NCBI GenBank assembly: GCA_014380155.1
Contig: JACMKJ010000418.1
Location: 1-9,244 of the forward strand
From: Rhizobacter sp.
GTDB lineage: Bacteria; Pseudomonadota; Gammaproteobacteria; Burkholderiales; Burkholderiaceae_C
Direction: 5' to 3'
Length of the DNA stretch: 9,244 bases
In this document: one piece after another, positions 1 through 6,296 of the stretch
Numbering within the stretch: position 1 is the first letter of the stretch
Layout: each line of letters starts with the position of its first letter
The notes under the pieces: model-generated
The model's input: only the letters and a program-made list of their open reading frames with translations
Told to the model about the DNA's origin: nothing
Database searches by the model: none
Translations under genes and position numbers: made by a program

Positions 1-459
1 CGTCCGATGCTGGTCGAGATACAGGCGCTGGTGGACAGCGGCGGACCTTCACCGAGGCGCCTCAGTGTGGGGCTGGACCGCGACCGCCTGGCCATGCTGC
101 TGGCGGTGTTGCACCGCCACGCCGGCGTGGCCTGCATGGACCAGGACGTGTTCGTCAACGCCGTCGGCGGCGTGCGCATCAGCGAGCCGGCGGCCGACCT
201 GGCTGTGATGCTGGCCATTCAAAGCTCGCTGCGCGGGCGGCCGCTACCGCGCGGTTTCATCGCCTTTGGTGAAGTCGGCCTGGCCGGCGAGGTGCGGCCC
301 GCGCCACGTGGGCAGGAGCGCCTCAAAGAAGCAGCCAAGCTGGGTTTCAGCGTGGCGGTGGTGCCCAAGGCGAATGCGCCCAAGAAGCCGATCGAAGGGC
401 TGACGATTCACGCGGTCGAGCGCATCGAGCAGGCGATCGACCTGGCGCGCAGCCTCTGA
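1..459 (+). CDS. radA: DNA repair protein RadA, C-terminal part (5' end outside window)
   Basis: The reading frame is already open at base 1 (Arg-Pro before the first Met), so only the last 152 residues are present. They match the C-terminal Lon-protease-like domain of RadA, seen in LVEIQALVD at the domain start, RLAMLLAVLHRH, DQDVFVNAVGGV, FGEVGLAGEVRP and a VPKANAPKKP stretch near the end. From family knowledge, RadA is a cytoplasmic RecA-like ATPase that acts with RecA in processing recombination intermediates and promoting branch migration. The zinc finger, the Walker motifs and the KNRFG motif would all lie upstream of the window and cannot be checked. The C-terminus ends where E. coli RadA ends, so the 3' end looks intact. 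No clear terminator follows the stop codon. The next gene has its own regulatory site, so it is probably a separate unit. Confidence 0.95.
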   Translation, partial: RPMLVEIQALVDSGGPSPRRLSVGLDRDRLAMLLAVLHRHAGVACMDQDVFVNAVGGVRISEPAADLAVMLAIQSSLRGRPLPRGFIAFGEVGLAGEVRPAPRGQERLKEAAKLGFSVAVVPKANAPKKPIEGLTIHAVERIEQAIDLARSL

Positions 460-500
460 AAAGCTCCCATTGGCCCGCAAGAAGCCGAAAGTCAGCCGTT

Positions 501-525
501 GTAGATAAGATTCATTATCATTCGC
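501..525 (+). promoter_or_regulatory. Fur box upstream of feoA
   Basis: An AT-rich island sits in otherwise GC-rich sequence 25-49 bases before the feoA start. Bases 501-519 match the classical 19-base Fur consensus (GATAATGATAATCATTATC) at 13 positions, including an exact CATTATC at 513-519. A second register shifted by 6 bases (507-525) matches at 12 positions, giving the overlapping hexamer pattern typical of real Fur sites. Fur with bound ferrous iron would repress feoAB here when iron is plentiful. The promoter itself was not identified with confidence; its -10 region probably lies within or beside this island. Confidence 0.75.
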
Positions 526-549
526 ATCTTGCTCACCGCGGATGCGCCC

Positions 550-801
550 ATGTCTTCCCCCCGTTTGTCTGATCTGCCCAATGGCGCCCCAGCCACCGTG
601 ACGGGTGTGAGTTCGAGTTCGGCCCAGGCCGACGGTCAGATGCTGCGCCGCCTGGCCGAGCTGGGCTTCTTGCCAGGGGAGCCGGTGCAAGTGTTGCGCC
701 GCGGCCCGGGTGGGCGCGAGCCGCTGGCCGTGCAGATCGGCGAGACGCTGTTTGCCCTGCGCCAGATCGAGGCGGAGTGCGTCGAGGTGTCGGTGCCATG
801 A
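550..801 (+). CDS. feoA: Ferrous iron transport protein A (FeoA)
   Basis: This 83-residue protein is of normal size for FeoA, a small cytoplasmic protein with an SH3-like fold that supports FeoB in ferrous iron uptake. Diagnostic segments are LSDLPNGAPATVTGV (residues 6-20), LRRLAELGFLPGEPVQVLRR (residues 32-51) and the ending segment IGETLFALRQIEAECVEV (residues 63-80). The ATG at 550 is chosen because FeoA homology begins just after it; an in-frame TTG at 529 would add seven residues without similarity and would sit against the Fur box. No good Shine-Dalgarno sequence is visible before 550, so the exact start keeps some doubt. The stop codon overlaps the feoB start (ATGA), which implies translational coupling. 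A Fur box lies immediately upstream. Confidence 0.93.
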   Translation: MSSPRLSDLPNGAPATVTGVSSSSAQADGQMLRRLAELGFLPGEPVQVLRRGPGGREPLAVQIGETLFALRQIEAECVEVSVP

Positions 802-2648
802 GTACAGACGCACTGCGCATCGCCCTGGTCGGCAACCCGAACTGCGGCAAGACCGCTCTCTTCAACCTGCTGACCGGCGCGCGCCAGAAAGTCGCCAACT
901 ACGCTGGTGTCACCGTCGAGCGCAAGGTGGGCAGCACCACGCTGAAAAGCGGCCGCACGGTGTCGGTGATCGACCTGCCCGGCGCCTACAGCCTCACACC
1001 GTCGACGCCCGACGAGACGATCACGCGCGACGTGGTGCTGGGCCAGCGTGCCGACGAGCCCGCGCCCGACGCCATCGTGGCGGTGGTCGACGCCACCAAC
1101 CTGCCGATGAACCTGCGCCTGGTGCTGGAGCTCAAGCGCCTGGGCCGGCCGATGGTGCTCTCGCTCAACATGGCCGACGTGGCGCGCGACCGCGGGCTGC
1201 AGATCGACACCGCCCGCCTCGCCGCAGAGCTGGGCATGCCGGTGGTGGAGACGGTGGCGGTGCAAAGCCAGGGTCACACTGCCTTGCTCGCGCAGCTGGA
1301 GCAGCAGGCGACCTGGCCGGAGCAGGCGGTCGCCACCGACGCGGCCACCACGCCGGCGCAGCTTCAGCGCGAGGTGCGGCGCATCCTGGCGCTGGCGGCG
1401 CCCGGAGCAATGCAGTTCAAGCGCTTCAACCACCGGCTCGACGCGATCGTGATGCACCCGGTGTGGGGCCTGCTGATGCTGGCGGTGCTGCTGTTCCTCA
1501 TCTTCCAAGCGGTGTTTGCCTGGGCAGCGTGGCCGATGGACGCCATCGAGGCCAGCGTCGGTTGGGTCGGCGGCCAGATCACCGAGCACATGGCCGATGG
1601 CGCGCTGCGCAGCCTGCTGGTCGACGGCATCGTGGCGGGCGTCGGCGGAGTGCTCGTCTTTTTGCCGCAGATCCTGATCCTGTTCTTTTTCATCTTGCTG
1701 CTCGAAGACTCGGGCTACCTGCCACGCGCCGCCTTCCTGCTCGACACGGTGATGGGCAAGGTGGGGCTCTCGGGCCGCGCTTTCATCCCGCTGCTGTCCA
1801 GCTTTGCCTGCGCCATCCCCGGCATCATGGCGGCGCGCACCATCCCGAACTGGCGCGACCGGCTGGCCACCATCATGGTGGCGCCGCTGATGACGTGTTC
1901 GGCGCGCCTGCCGGTGTATGCGCTGCTGATCGCCGCCTTCGTGCCCAGCCGCGAGGTCGGCCCGTTCAACCTGCAGGGCATTACGCTGTTCGGCCTGTAC
2001 GTGGGCGGCGTGGTGTCGGCGATGGCGGTCGCCTGGTTTCTCAAGCGGGTGTGGAGCAAGAGCAGCTACCAGCCGCTGATGCTGGAGCTGCCGCCGTACC
2101 GCTGGCCCAACTTGCGCAACCTCGCCATCGGCCTGTGGGAGCGGGCGCGCATCTTCCTGCGCCGGGTGGGCGGGATCATCTTTGCGCTGACGGTGTTGTT
2201 GTGGTTCCTGGCCAGCTACCCGGGCGCCCCCGACGGTGCCACCGGCGCGGCCATCCAGTACAGCTACGCGGGGCAGTTGGGCCAGGCCTTGCAGGTCATC
2301 TTTGCGCCCATCGGTTTCAACTGGCAGATCTCGATCGCGCTGGTGCCGGGCCTGGCCGCGCGCGAGGTGGCGGTGGGCGCGCTGGGCACGGTGTACGCAC
2401 TCTCGGGCGCCGAAGACCAGGTGACCGAGAAGCTGCTGCCGGTGATCGCGCAGACCTGGTCGCTGGCCACCGCTTATGCGCTGATCGCCTGGTTCGTGTT
2501 TGCGCCGCAGTGCCTGGCCACGCTGGCGGTGGTGAAGCGCGAGACCAATTCGTGGCGTTACCCGCTGATCATGGCGGCCTACCTGTTCGGGCTGGCCTAC
2601 CTGGCGGCCTTCGTGACCTACCGCGTCACCTTGTGGCTCAGCGCCTGA
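798..2648 (+). CDS. feoB: Ferrous iron transporter FeoB
   Basis: This 616-residue inner-membrane protein carries Fe(II) into the cytoplasm. The N-terminal G domain shows G1 GNPNCGKT (12-19), the switch-I Thr39 in YAGVTVE, G3 DLPG (59-62) and G4 NMAD (124-127), with a probable G5 near 153-157. A helical linker follows to about residue 200. The membrane part then has both Gate regions: the first around GLSGRAFIPLLSSFACAIPG with Cys338, followed by MTCSARLP with Cys367, and the second around GLAAREVAVGALGTVY with Glu523. The final helices end at YRVTLWLSA. The protein is about 150 residues shorter than E. coli FeoB (773); all core motifs are present, so this looks like the shorter form of the family rather than a truncation. 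The ATG at 798 is used, overlapping the feoA stop; a GTG seven codons earlier is in frame but lies inside feoA. Expression is probably controlled by the Fur box before feoA. Confidence 0.97.
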   Translation: MSTDALRIALVGNPNCGKTALFNLLTGARQKVANYAGVTVERKVGSTTLKSGRTVSVIDLPGAYSLTPSTPDETITRDVVLGQRADEPAPDAIVAVVDATNLPMNLRLVLELKRLGRPMVLSLNMADVARDRGLQIDTARLAAELGMPVVETVAVQSQGHTALLAQLEQQATWPEQAVATDAATTPAQLQREVRRILALAAPGAMQFKRFNHRLDAIVMHPVWGLLMLAVLLFLIFQAVFAWAAWPMDAIEASVGWVGGQITEHMADGALRSLLVDGIVAGVGGVLVFLPQILILFFFILLLEDSGYLPRAAFLLDTVMGKVGLSGRAFIPLLSSFACAIPGIMAARTIPNWRDRLATIMVAPLMTCSARLPVYALLIAAFVPSREVGPFNLQGITLFGLYVGGVVSAMAVAWFLKRVWSKSSYQPLMLELPPYRWPNLRNLAIGLWERARIFLRRVGGIIFALTVLLWFLASYPGAPDGATGAAIQYSYAGQLGQALQVIFAPIGFNWQISIALVPGLAAREVAVGALGTVYALSGAEDQVTEKLLPVIAQTWSLATAYALIAWFVFAPQCLATLAVVKRETNSWRYPLIMAAYLFGLAYLAAFVTYRVTLWLSA

Positions 2649-2673
2649 CCGCATACGAAAGAAAGCACGCGTC

Positions 2674-2916
2674 ATGCAGAACCTGCTCGTCGGCTTGATC
2701 GTTCTGGCTTGCACTTTTTACGCCGTGTGGGCCTTGTTGCCCTTGAGCTGGCGGCGCTCGCTGGCGGCGCGCCTGGCCATGGCGCCGTGGCCGGCGCCGA
2801 TCAAGCGTCGACTGGAGCAAGCCGCACAAGCCGGCAATGCCTGCGGCTGCAATGGCTGCGACCGCGGCAAGGCCCCTGACGCGAAGCCGATCCGCTTTCA
2901 CCCGCGTCGTCACTGA
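2674..2916 (+). CDS. Small Cys-rich single-pass membrane protein of the feo operon (DUF6587-like)
   Basis: This 80-residue protein begins with one hydrophobic helix (about residues 3-23), followed by a basic amphipathic stretch with WRR and KRR, and then a compact cysteine motif ACGCNGCD (Cys57, Cys59, Cys62). It ends in a basic, His-containing tail. The start is 25 bases after the feoB stop, with a weak purine-rich GAAAGAAAG before the ATG, so it is probably co-transcribed. I recognise it as resembling the DUF6587 family found next to feoB in betaproteobacteria. Its plan, an N-terminal helix plus a Cys cluster, also recalls the FeoB-associated Cys-rich membrane proteins of Firmicutes. It is not a winged-helix FeoC of the gamma-proteobacterial type. 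Inference: it helps FeoB, perhaps by binding iron or an Fe-S cluster at the cytoplasmic exit. The function is unproven. Confidence 0.82.
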   Translation: MQNLLVGLIVLACTFYAVWALLPLSWRRSLAARLAMAPWPAPIKRRLEQAAQAGNACGCNGCDRGKAPDAKPIRFHPRRH

Positions 2917-2986
2917 ACCGTCATCAAAACGCCACGGCCGCGTCATCAGCGGCTTCCAGACTGCGCGGTTTGTCTGGAGACCCCCG

Positions 2987-4657
2987 ATGCCGATGTTTTC
3001 TGCCGCACCCCGCCGCGCCCTCTGGGCCAGCGCCTTCTTGTCCCTGACCGTTCTGGCCGTGGCCTGTGGCGGCAGCGATGACCCAGCGCCCGAGGTGCCG
3101 GCCGAGCGCACGCCCACCATGCTGGCGCTGCAGAAGATCGGCGGCTTCAACCGCAACACCGATGGCAGCACCACCCTCGGTGCCGCCGAAGTCACCGCCT
3201 ACGACGCGGCGAGCCGGCGTCTGTTTGTCGTGAACGGCGCCAACGGCACGGTCGACGTGGTGAACCTCGCCGACCCGGCCAACCCGGTGCTGATCAGCAC
3301 CATCGACGTGGCCGCCCTCGGCGCCGGCGTCAACAGCGTGGCGGTGCACGACGGCCTGGTGGCCCTGGCGATCCAGGCCAACCCCAAGACCAGCCCCGGT
3401 TTGGTGGCCTTCTACAACGCATCAACGCTGGCGCTCGTGAACTCGGTGGCCGTGGGCGCCCTGCCCGACATGCTGACCTTCACCCCCGACGGCCTGCGCG
3501 TGTTGGTGGCCAACGAGGGCGAGCCCAACAGCTACGGTCTGGTGGATTCGGTCGACCCCGAAGGCTCGGTCAGCGTCATCACGGTGAACCGCGGTGGCGT
3601 GCCCACCGTGGCCACCGCCGGTTTCAGCGCCTTCAACGGCCAGGAGGCCGCACTGCGCGCCCAGGGCATCCGCATCTTCGGCCCAGGCGCGAGCGCGGCG
3701 CAAGACTTCGAGCCCGAATACATCACCATCAGCGCCGACGGCCGCACCGCCTACGTCACGCTGCAAGAGAACAACGCGATTGCCACCGTGGATGTGGCCA
3801 CGGCCACCGTCACCTCGGTGCGCCCGCTTGGCTTCAAGGACCACAGCGTGGCCGGTTTCGGCCTCGATGCGAGTGACGAAGACGGTGGCACCAACACCAA
3901 CAGCGGCACGGCCGCAGTGAACATCGTCACCCGCCCGATCAAGGGCATGTACCTGCCCGATGCCATCGCCAGCTACCAGGTCAACGGCGTCACCTACCTG
4001 ATCACCGCCAACGAAGGCGACGCGCGCGCCGACTGGCCAGGCTTCAACGAAGAGACTCGGGTGCGTGCGTACTGCGCCGCCGCTGGGTTCGACCCGGCGG
4101 TCTTCCCCGACGCCAACCTGCTGTTCGACTCCGGCCTAGGCCGCCTGCGCATCACCAACTCGCCCAACGGCGGCAACACCGGCAAGAACGCCGCCGGCCA
4201 GTGCAACGAGCTGTGGGCTTTTGGGGGGCGCTCGTTCTCCATCTGGTCGACCGACGTGGCCCGCGTGTACGACTCGGGCGACGACTTCGAGCAACGCACC
4301 CGCACCCTGCCCAACGTGAACTTCAACGCCGGCCACGAAGACAACAACCTCGATGCCCGCAGCGCCAACAAAGGCCCGGAACCCGAGGGCGTGGTGGTCG
4401 CAAAGTTCGGTAGCAAGACCTTCGCTTTCATCGTGCTCGAGCGGGTGGGCGGCGTCATGGTCTACGACGTGAGCACCCCGGCCAACGCCACGTTCGTGAC
4501 CTATCTCAACACCCGCACCGGCCTCACGGGCGACCTCGGCCCCGAGGCGCTGAGCTTCATCCCGGCCGCTCAGTCGCCCAACGGCAAACCGCTGCTGGTG
4601 GTGGGCCATGAAGTCAGCGGCACCGTGGCTGTGTTCGAGATCGGCCTGACGTACTGA
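2987..4657 (+). CDS. Choice-of-anchor I (MSP130-like) domain lipoprotein
   Basis: The 556-residue product is a predicted outer-membrane lipoprotein. A signal peptide with RR, a hydrophobic core and a lipobox-like LAVAC put the acylated cysteine at residue 27; Gly at +2 gives no inner-membrane retention signal. The ATG at 2987 is chosen because it follows GGAGA (2976-2980) by six bases and places the signal peptide at the N-terminus; the frame is open 50 codons further up, inside the previous gene. From about residue 40 to the end it has beta-propeller-like repeats such as RRLFVVNGANGTVDVVNL, AYVTLQENNAIATVDV and ITANEGDARADWPGF, with acidic EGEPNSYG, DASDEDGG and NAGHEDNNLDARS segments that could bind metal. 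This is the choice-of-anchor I family, related to the biomineralisation protein MSP130 of sea urchins and often loosely annotated as phosphatase. Cys363 and Cys406 could form a disulfide. No enzyme activity can be assigned from sequence. It is probably independent of the feo operon. Confidence 0.85.
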   Translation: MPMFSAAPRRALWASAFLSLTVLAVACGGSDDPAPEVPAERTPTMLALQKIGGFNRNTDGSTTLGAAEVTAYDAASRRLFVVNGANGTVDVVNLADPANPVLISTIDVAALGAGVNSVAVHDGLVALAIQANPKTSPGLVAFYNASTLALVNSVAVGALPDMLTFTPDGLRVLVANEGEPNSYGLVDSVDPEGSVSVITVNRGGVPTVATAGFSAFNGQEAALRAQGIRIFGPGASAAQDFEPEYITISADGRTAYVTLQENNAIATVDVATATVTSVRPLGFKDHSVAGFGLDASDEDGGTNTNSGTAAVNIVTRPIKGMYLPDAIASYQVNGVTYLITANEGDARADWPGFNEETRVRAYCAAAGFDPAVFPDANLLFDSGLGRLRITNSPNGGNTGKNAAGQCNELWAFGGRSFSIWSTDVARVYDSGDDFEQRTRTLPNVNFNAGHEDNNLDARSANKGPEPEGVVVAKFGSKTFAFIVLERVGGVMVYDVSTPANATFVTYLNTRTGLTGDLGPEALSFIPAAQSPNGKPLLVVGHEVSGTVAVFEIGLTY

Positions 4658-4669
4658 TTGCGGGAACCA

Positions 4670-4692
4670 CGCAGCCGCAGCACGCGGCTGCG
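4670..4692 (+). terminator. Strong hairpin after the lipoprotein gene
   Basis: A perfect 9-base-pair GC-rich stem (4670-4678 with 4684-4692) closes a five-base loop, 12 bases after the stop codon of the choice-of-anchor I gene. No T-tract follows, so it does not meet the classical intrinsic terminator pattern. It could still slow polymerase or protect the mRNA 3' end. It ends only 17 bases before the next start codon, so it could also lie in that gene's promoter region. Confidence 0.45.
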
Positions 4693-4709
4693 CCACTACC
4701 ATCCGCCCC

Positions 4710-5108
4710 ATGAATGCAATCGTGGGATGGGGGTTGGCCGCAGTGGCCGTGGCCGCCGGCTGGTGGGGCTACGGTTGGCCGGGTGTGGTGATGGCCATTT
4801 CGGTCGTCGTGTTCTGGTTGCTGCTGCAGTTCAGCCGCGCCATGCGGGCGATGAAAACCGCCGCCACCGCGCCCAAGGGTCGGGTCGACAGCGCGGTGAT
4901 GCTCAACGCCAAGCTCAAACCCGGCATGACGCTGATGCAGGTCATCGCCGTCACCGAAAGCCTGGGCGAGCGTGTCAGCGACACGCCCGAAACCTGGGCC
5001 TGGGTCGACGACGGCGACAGCCGCGTGAGCCTGGTGTTCGACGGCGCCAAGCTGCAAAGCTGGCAGCTGACCCGGCCTGAACCCAAGGCGGATTCGCCCG
5101 CGCCCTAA
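4710..5108 (+). CDS. Small membrane protein of unknown function with a soluble C-terminal domain
   Basis: I do not recognise a named family for this 132-residue protein. It begins with two hydrophobic helices (about residues 3-20 and 24-42) joined by a short turn with WWGYGWPG. A basic stretch follows (RAMRAMK), then a soluble part of about 80 residues. That part has the pattern KPGMTLMQV, then a Gly-containing turn, then ETWAWVDDGDSRVSLVFDGAKLQSWQL. The pattern of G-M-T plus a helix, followed by strands with W and F-DGKL, resembles BamE/SmpA-like domains, but this is an inference from a loose pattern. The positive residues after helix two suggest that both termini face the cytoplasm. No Shine-Dalgarno sequence is visible before the ATG, and the leader is very short. 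The gene sits between the lipoprotein and ilvE, and its stop codon overlaps a possible -10 element for ilvE. Confidence 0.75.
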   Translation: MNAIVGWGLAAVAVAAGWWGYGWPGVVMAISVVVFWLLLQFSRAMRAMKTAATAPKGRVDSAVMLNAKLKPGMTLMQVIAVTESLGERVSDTPETWAWVDDGDSRVSLVFDGAKLQSWQLTRPEPKADSPAP

Positions 5109-5111
5109 AAT
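5106..5111 (+). promoter_or_regulatory. Possible -10 element for ilvE
   Basis: TAAAAT, five of six matches to the sigma-70 -10 consensus, lies 44 bases before the ilvE start and begins within the TAA stop of the preceding gene. It stands out in GC-rich surroundings. No convincing -35 hexamer is seen 16-18 bases upstream, so this is only a plausible promoter. Confidence 0.35.
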
Positions 5112-5154
5112 CGCGCTCTTGATCGCATTTTTGCGAGGCACACAGGAGCTTGCC

Positions 5155-6078
5155 ATGTCAATGGCCGACCGCGACGGAAAAATCTGGATGGATGGCGAGC
5201 TGGTGGAATGGCGCGACGCCAAGATCCACGTGCTCTCGCACACGCTGCACTACGGCTGCGGCGCCTTCGAAGGCGTGCGCGCCTACAACACGGCCCAGGG
5301 CACAGCCATCTTCCGCTTGCGCGAGCACACCGAGCGTCTGTTCAACAGCGCCAAGATCCTGCGCATGAAGATTCCCTTCACCATGGAGCAGGTGATGGAA
5401 GCCCAACGCACCGTGGTGAGCGAGAACAAGCTCGAGAGCTGCTACCTGCGCCCGCTCACCTGGATCGGCTCTGAAAAGCTCGGCGTCAGCCCCAAGGGCA
5501 ACAAGATCCACCTGATGGTTGCCGCCTGGTCCTGGGGCGCTTACCTGGGTGAAGAAGGCCTGAAGCGCGGCATCCGCGTCAAGACCAGCAGCTACACCCG
5601 CCACCACGTCAACATCACAATGACGCAGGCCAAGGCGGTGAGCAACTACACCAACTCCATCCTCGCCAACATGGAGGCCCTGGATGACGGCTACGACGAG
5701 GCATTGCTGCTCGACGCCTCGGGCTTCGTCAGCGAAGGCGCGGGCGAGAACCTGTTCGTCATCAAGAACGGCGTGGTCTACACACCCGACCTGTCGGCCG
5801 GTGCCTTGAACGGCATCACCCGCAACACCGTGTTCGCGATCTGCAAAGACCTCGGCCTGGAGCTGAAGGAAAAGCGCATCACGCGCGACGAGGTCTACAT
5901 CTGCGACGAAGCCTTCTTCACCGGCACCGCGGCCGAAGTGACGCCCATCCGCGAGCTCGACCGCATCGAGCTCGGCCAAGGCTCGCGTGGGCCGATCACC
6001 GAGAAGATCCAGAGCGCGTTCTTCGACATCGTGAACGGGCGCAACCCCCAATACGCCGAATGGCTCACCGCGGTCTGA
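5155..6078 (+). CDS. ilvE: Branched-chain amino acid aminotransferase
   Basis: This 307-residue cytoplasmic PLP enzyme catalyses the last step of valine, leucine and isoleucine synthesis by moving an amino group from glutamate to the branched 2-oxo acids; it also works in reverse. It aligns closely with E. coli IlvE (309 residues). Visible features are IWMDGELVEWRDAKIHVLSH, HYGCGAFEGVRAY (residues 32-44), the PLP lysine Lys160 in TQAKAVSNY, SEGAGENLF with Glu194, the phosphate-binding GITRNTVF, and FFTGTAAEVTPIRELD. These mark a fold-type IV class I branched-chain enzyme rather than a D-amino acid transaminase. The ATG at 5155 is chosen because AGGAG (5144-5148) precedes it by six bases; a second ATG two codons later is less well placed. 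It is the first gene of a compact cluster, with only seven bases to the next start. Confidence 0.97.
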   Translation: MSMADRDGKIWMDGELVEWRDAKIHVLSHTLHYGCGAFEGVRAYNTAQGTAIFRLREHTERLFNSAKILRMKIPFTMEQVMEAQRTVVSENKLESCYLRPLTWIGSEKLGVSPKGNKIHLMVAAWSWGAYLGEEGLKRGIRVKTSSYTRHHVNITMTQAKAVSNYTNSILANMEALDDGYDEALLLDASGFVSEGAGENLFVIKNGVVYTPDLSAGALNGITRNTVFAICKDLGLELKEKRITRDEVYICDEAFFTGTAAEVTPIRELDRIELGQGSRGPITEKIQSAFFDIVNGRNPQYAEWLTAV

Positions 6079-6085
6079 CAACACC

Positions 6086-6289
6086 ATGAGCAAACCCCAA
6101 GCTGTGATCGAAGTGCTGGCCAAGGACCTGCAAGGCCCTGGCGTGATCGCCTGCCCCAACCCGAAGATGACGCTGTGGAGTGCCCACCCCAAGGTGTTCA
6201 TCGACGTGGCGACCACGGGCGAAGGCAAGTGCCCGTACTGCGGTACCGAGTACAAGCTCAAGGCCGGCGAAAAAGTCCACGGCCATTGA
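6086..6289 (+). CDS. Zinc-finger domain protein, zf-CHCC type
   Basis: This complete 67-residue protein is of the zf-CHCC family, whose zinc-binding fold is also found in the mitochondrial complex I subunit NDUFS6. The four expected zinc ligands are visible as Cys23 (in GVIACPNP), His34 (in WSAHPKVFIDV), Cys49 and Cys52 (in GKCPYCGTEY). There is no signal peptide or membrane helix, so it is cytoplasmic. It starts seven bases after the ilvE stop and ends seven bases before waaF, so all three are probably one transcript; no good ribosome binding site is visible. The order ilvE - zf-CHCC - waaF is, to my knowledge, common in Burkholderiales. Its role in bacteria is not established; a role in metal handling or complex assembly would be a guess. 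Confidence 0.92.
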   Translation: MSKPQAVIEVLAKDLQGPGVIACPNPKMTLWSAHPKVFIDVATTGEGKCPYCGTEYKLKAGEKVHGH

Positions 6290-6296
6290 GCCCGTC

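Noticed and set aside
798..2648. FeoB as a truncated pseudogene, because it is shorter than E. coli FeoB.
   Set aside because: All G motifs, both Gate regions and the closing helices are present; shorter forms of this size are normal in the family.
636..2714. A 692-codon open frame on the - strand opposite feoA/feoB, plus a 662-codon + strand frame in another register.
   Set aside because: Both are shadows of feoB caused by high GC at third positions. Their predicted proteins are rich in Arg, His, Gln and Ala with no recognisable domain, while the feoB frame carries every expected motif.
2937..2953. A short stem GCCGC/GCGGC after the Cys-rich gene, considered as the feo operon terminator.
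   Set aside because: It has only five base pairs with a seven-base loop and no T-tract, which is too weak to call.
2837..2986. Extension of the choice-of-anchor I gene 50 codons upstream.
   Set aside because: The extension overlaps the Cys-rich gene, would bury the signal peptide internally, and the ATG at 2987 has a proper GGAGA six bases before it.
4132..4143. A perfect 12-base palindrome (CGGCCTAGGCCG) inside the lipoprotein gene.
   Set aside because: It lies in conserved coding sequence, is a single copy in the window and has no flanking structure; chance in GC-rich DNA is sufficient.
5158..6261. A 367-codon - strand open frame opposite ilvE.
   Set aside because: It mirrors the ilvE codons and has low-complexity composition; ilvE has full family motifs and a good ribosome binding site.
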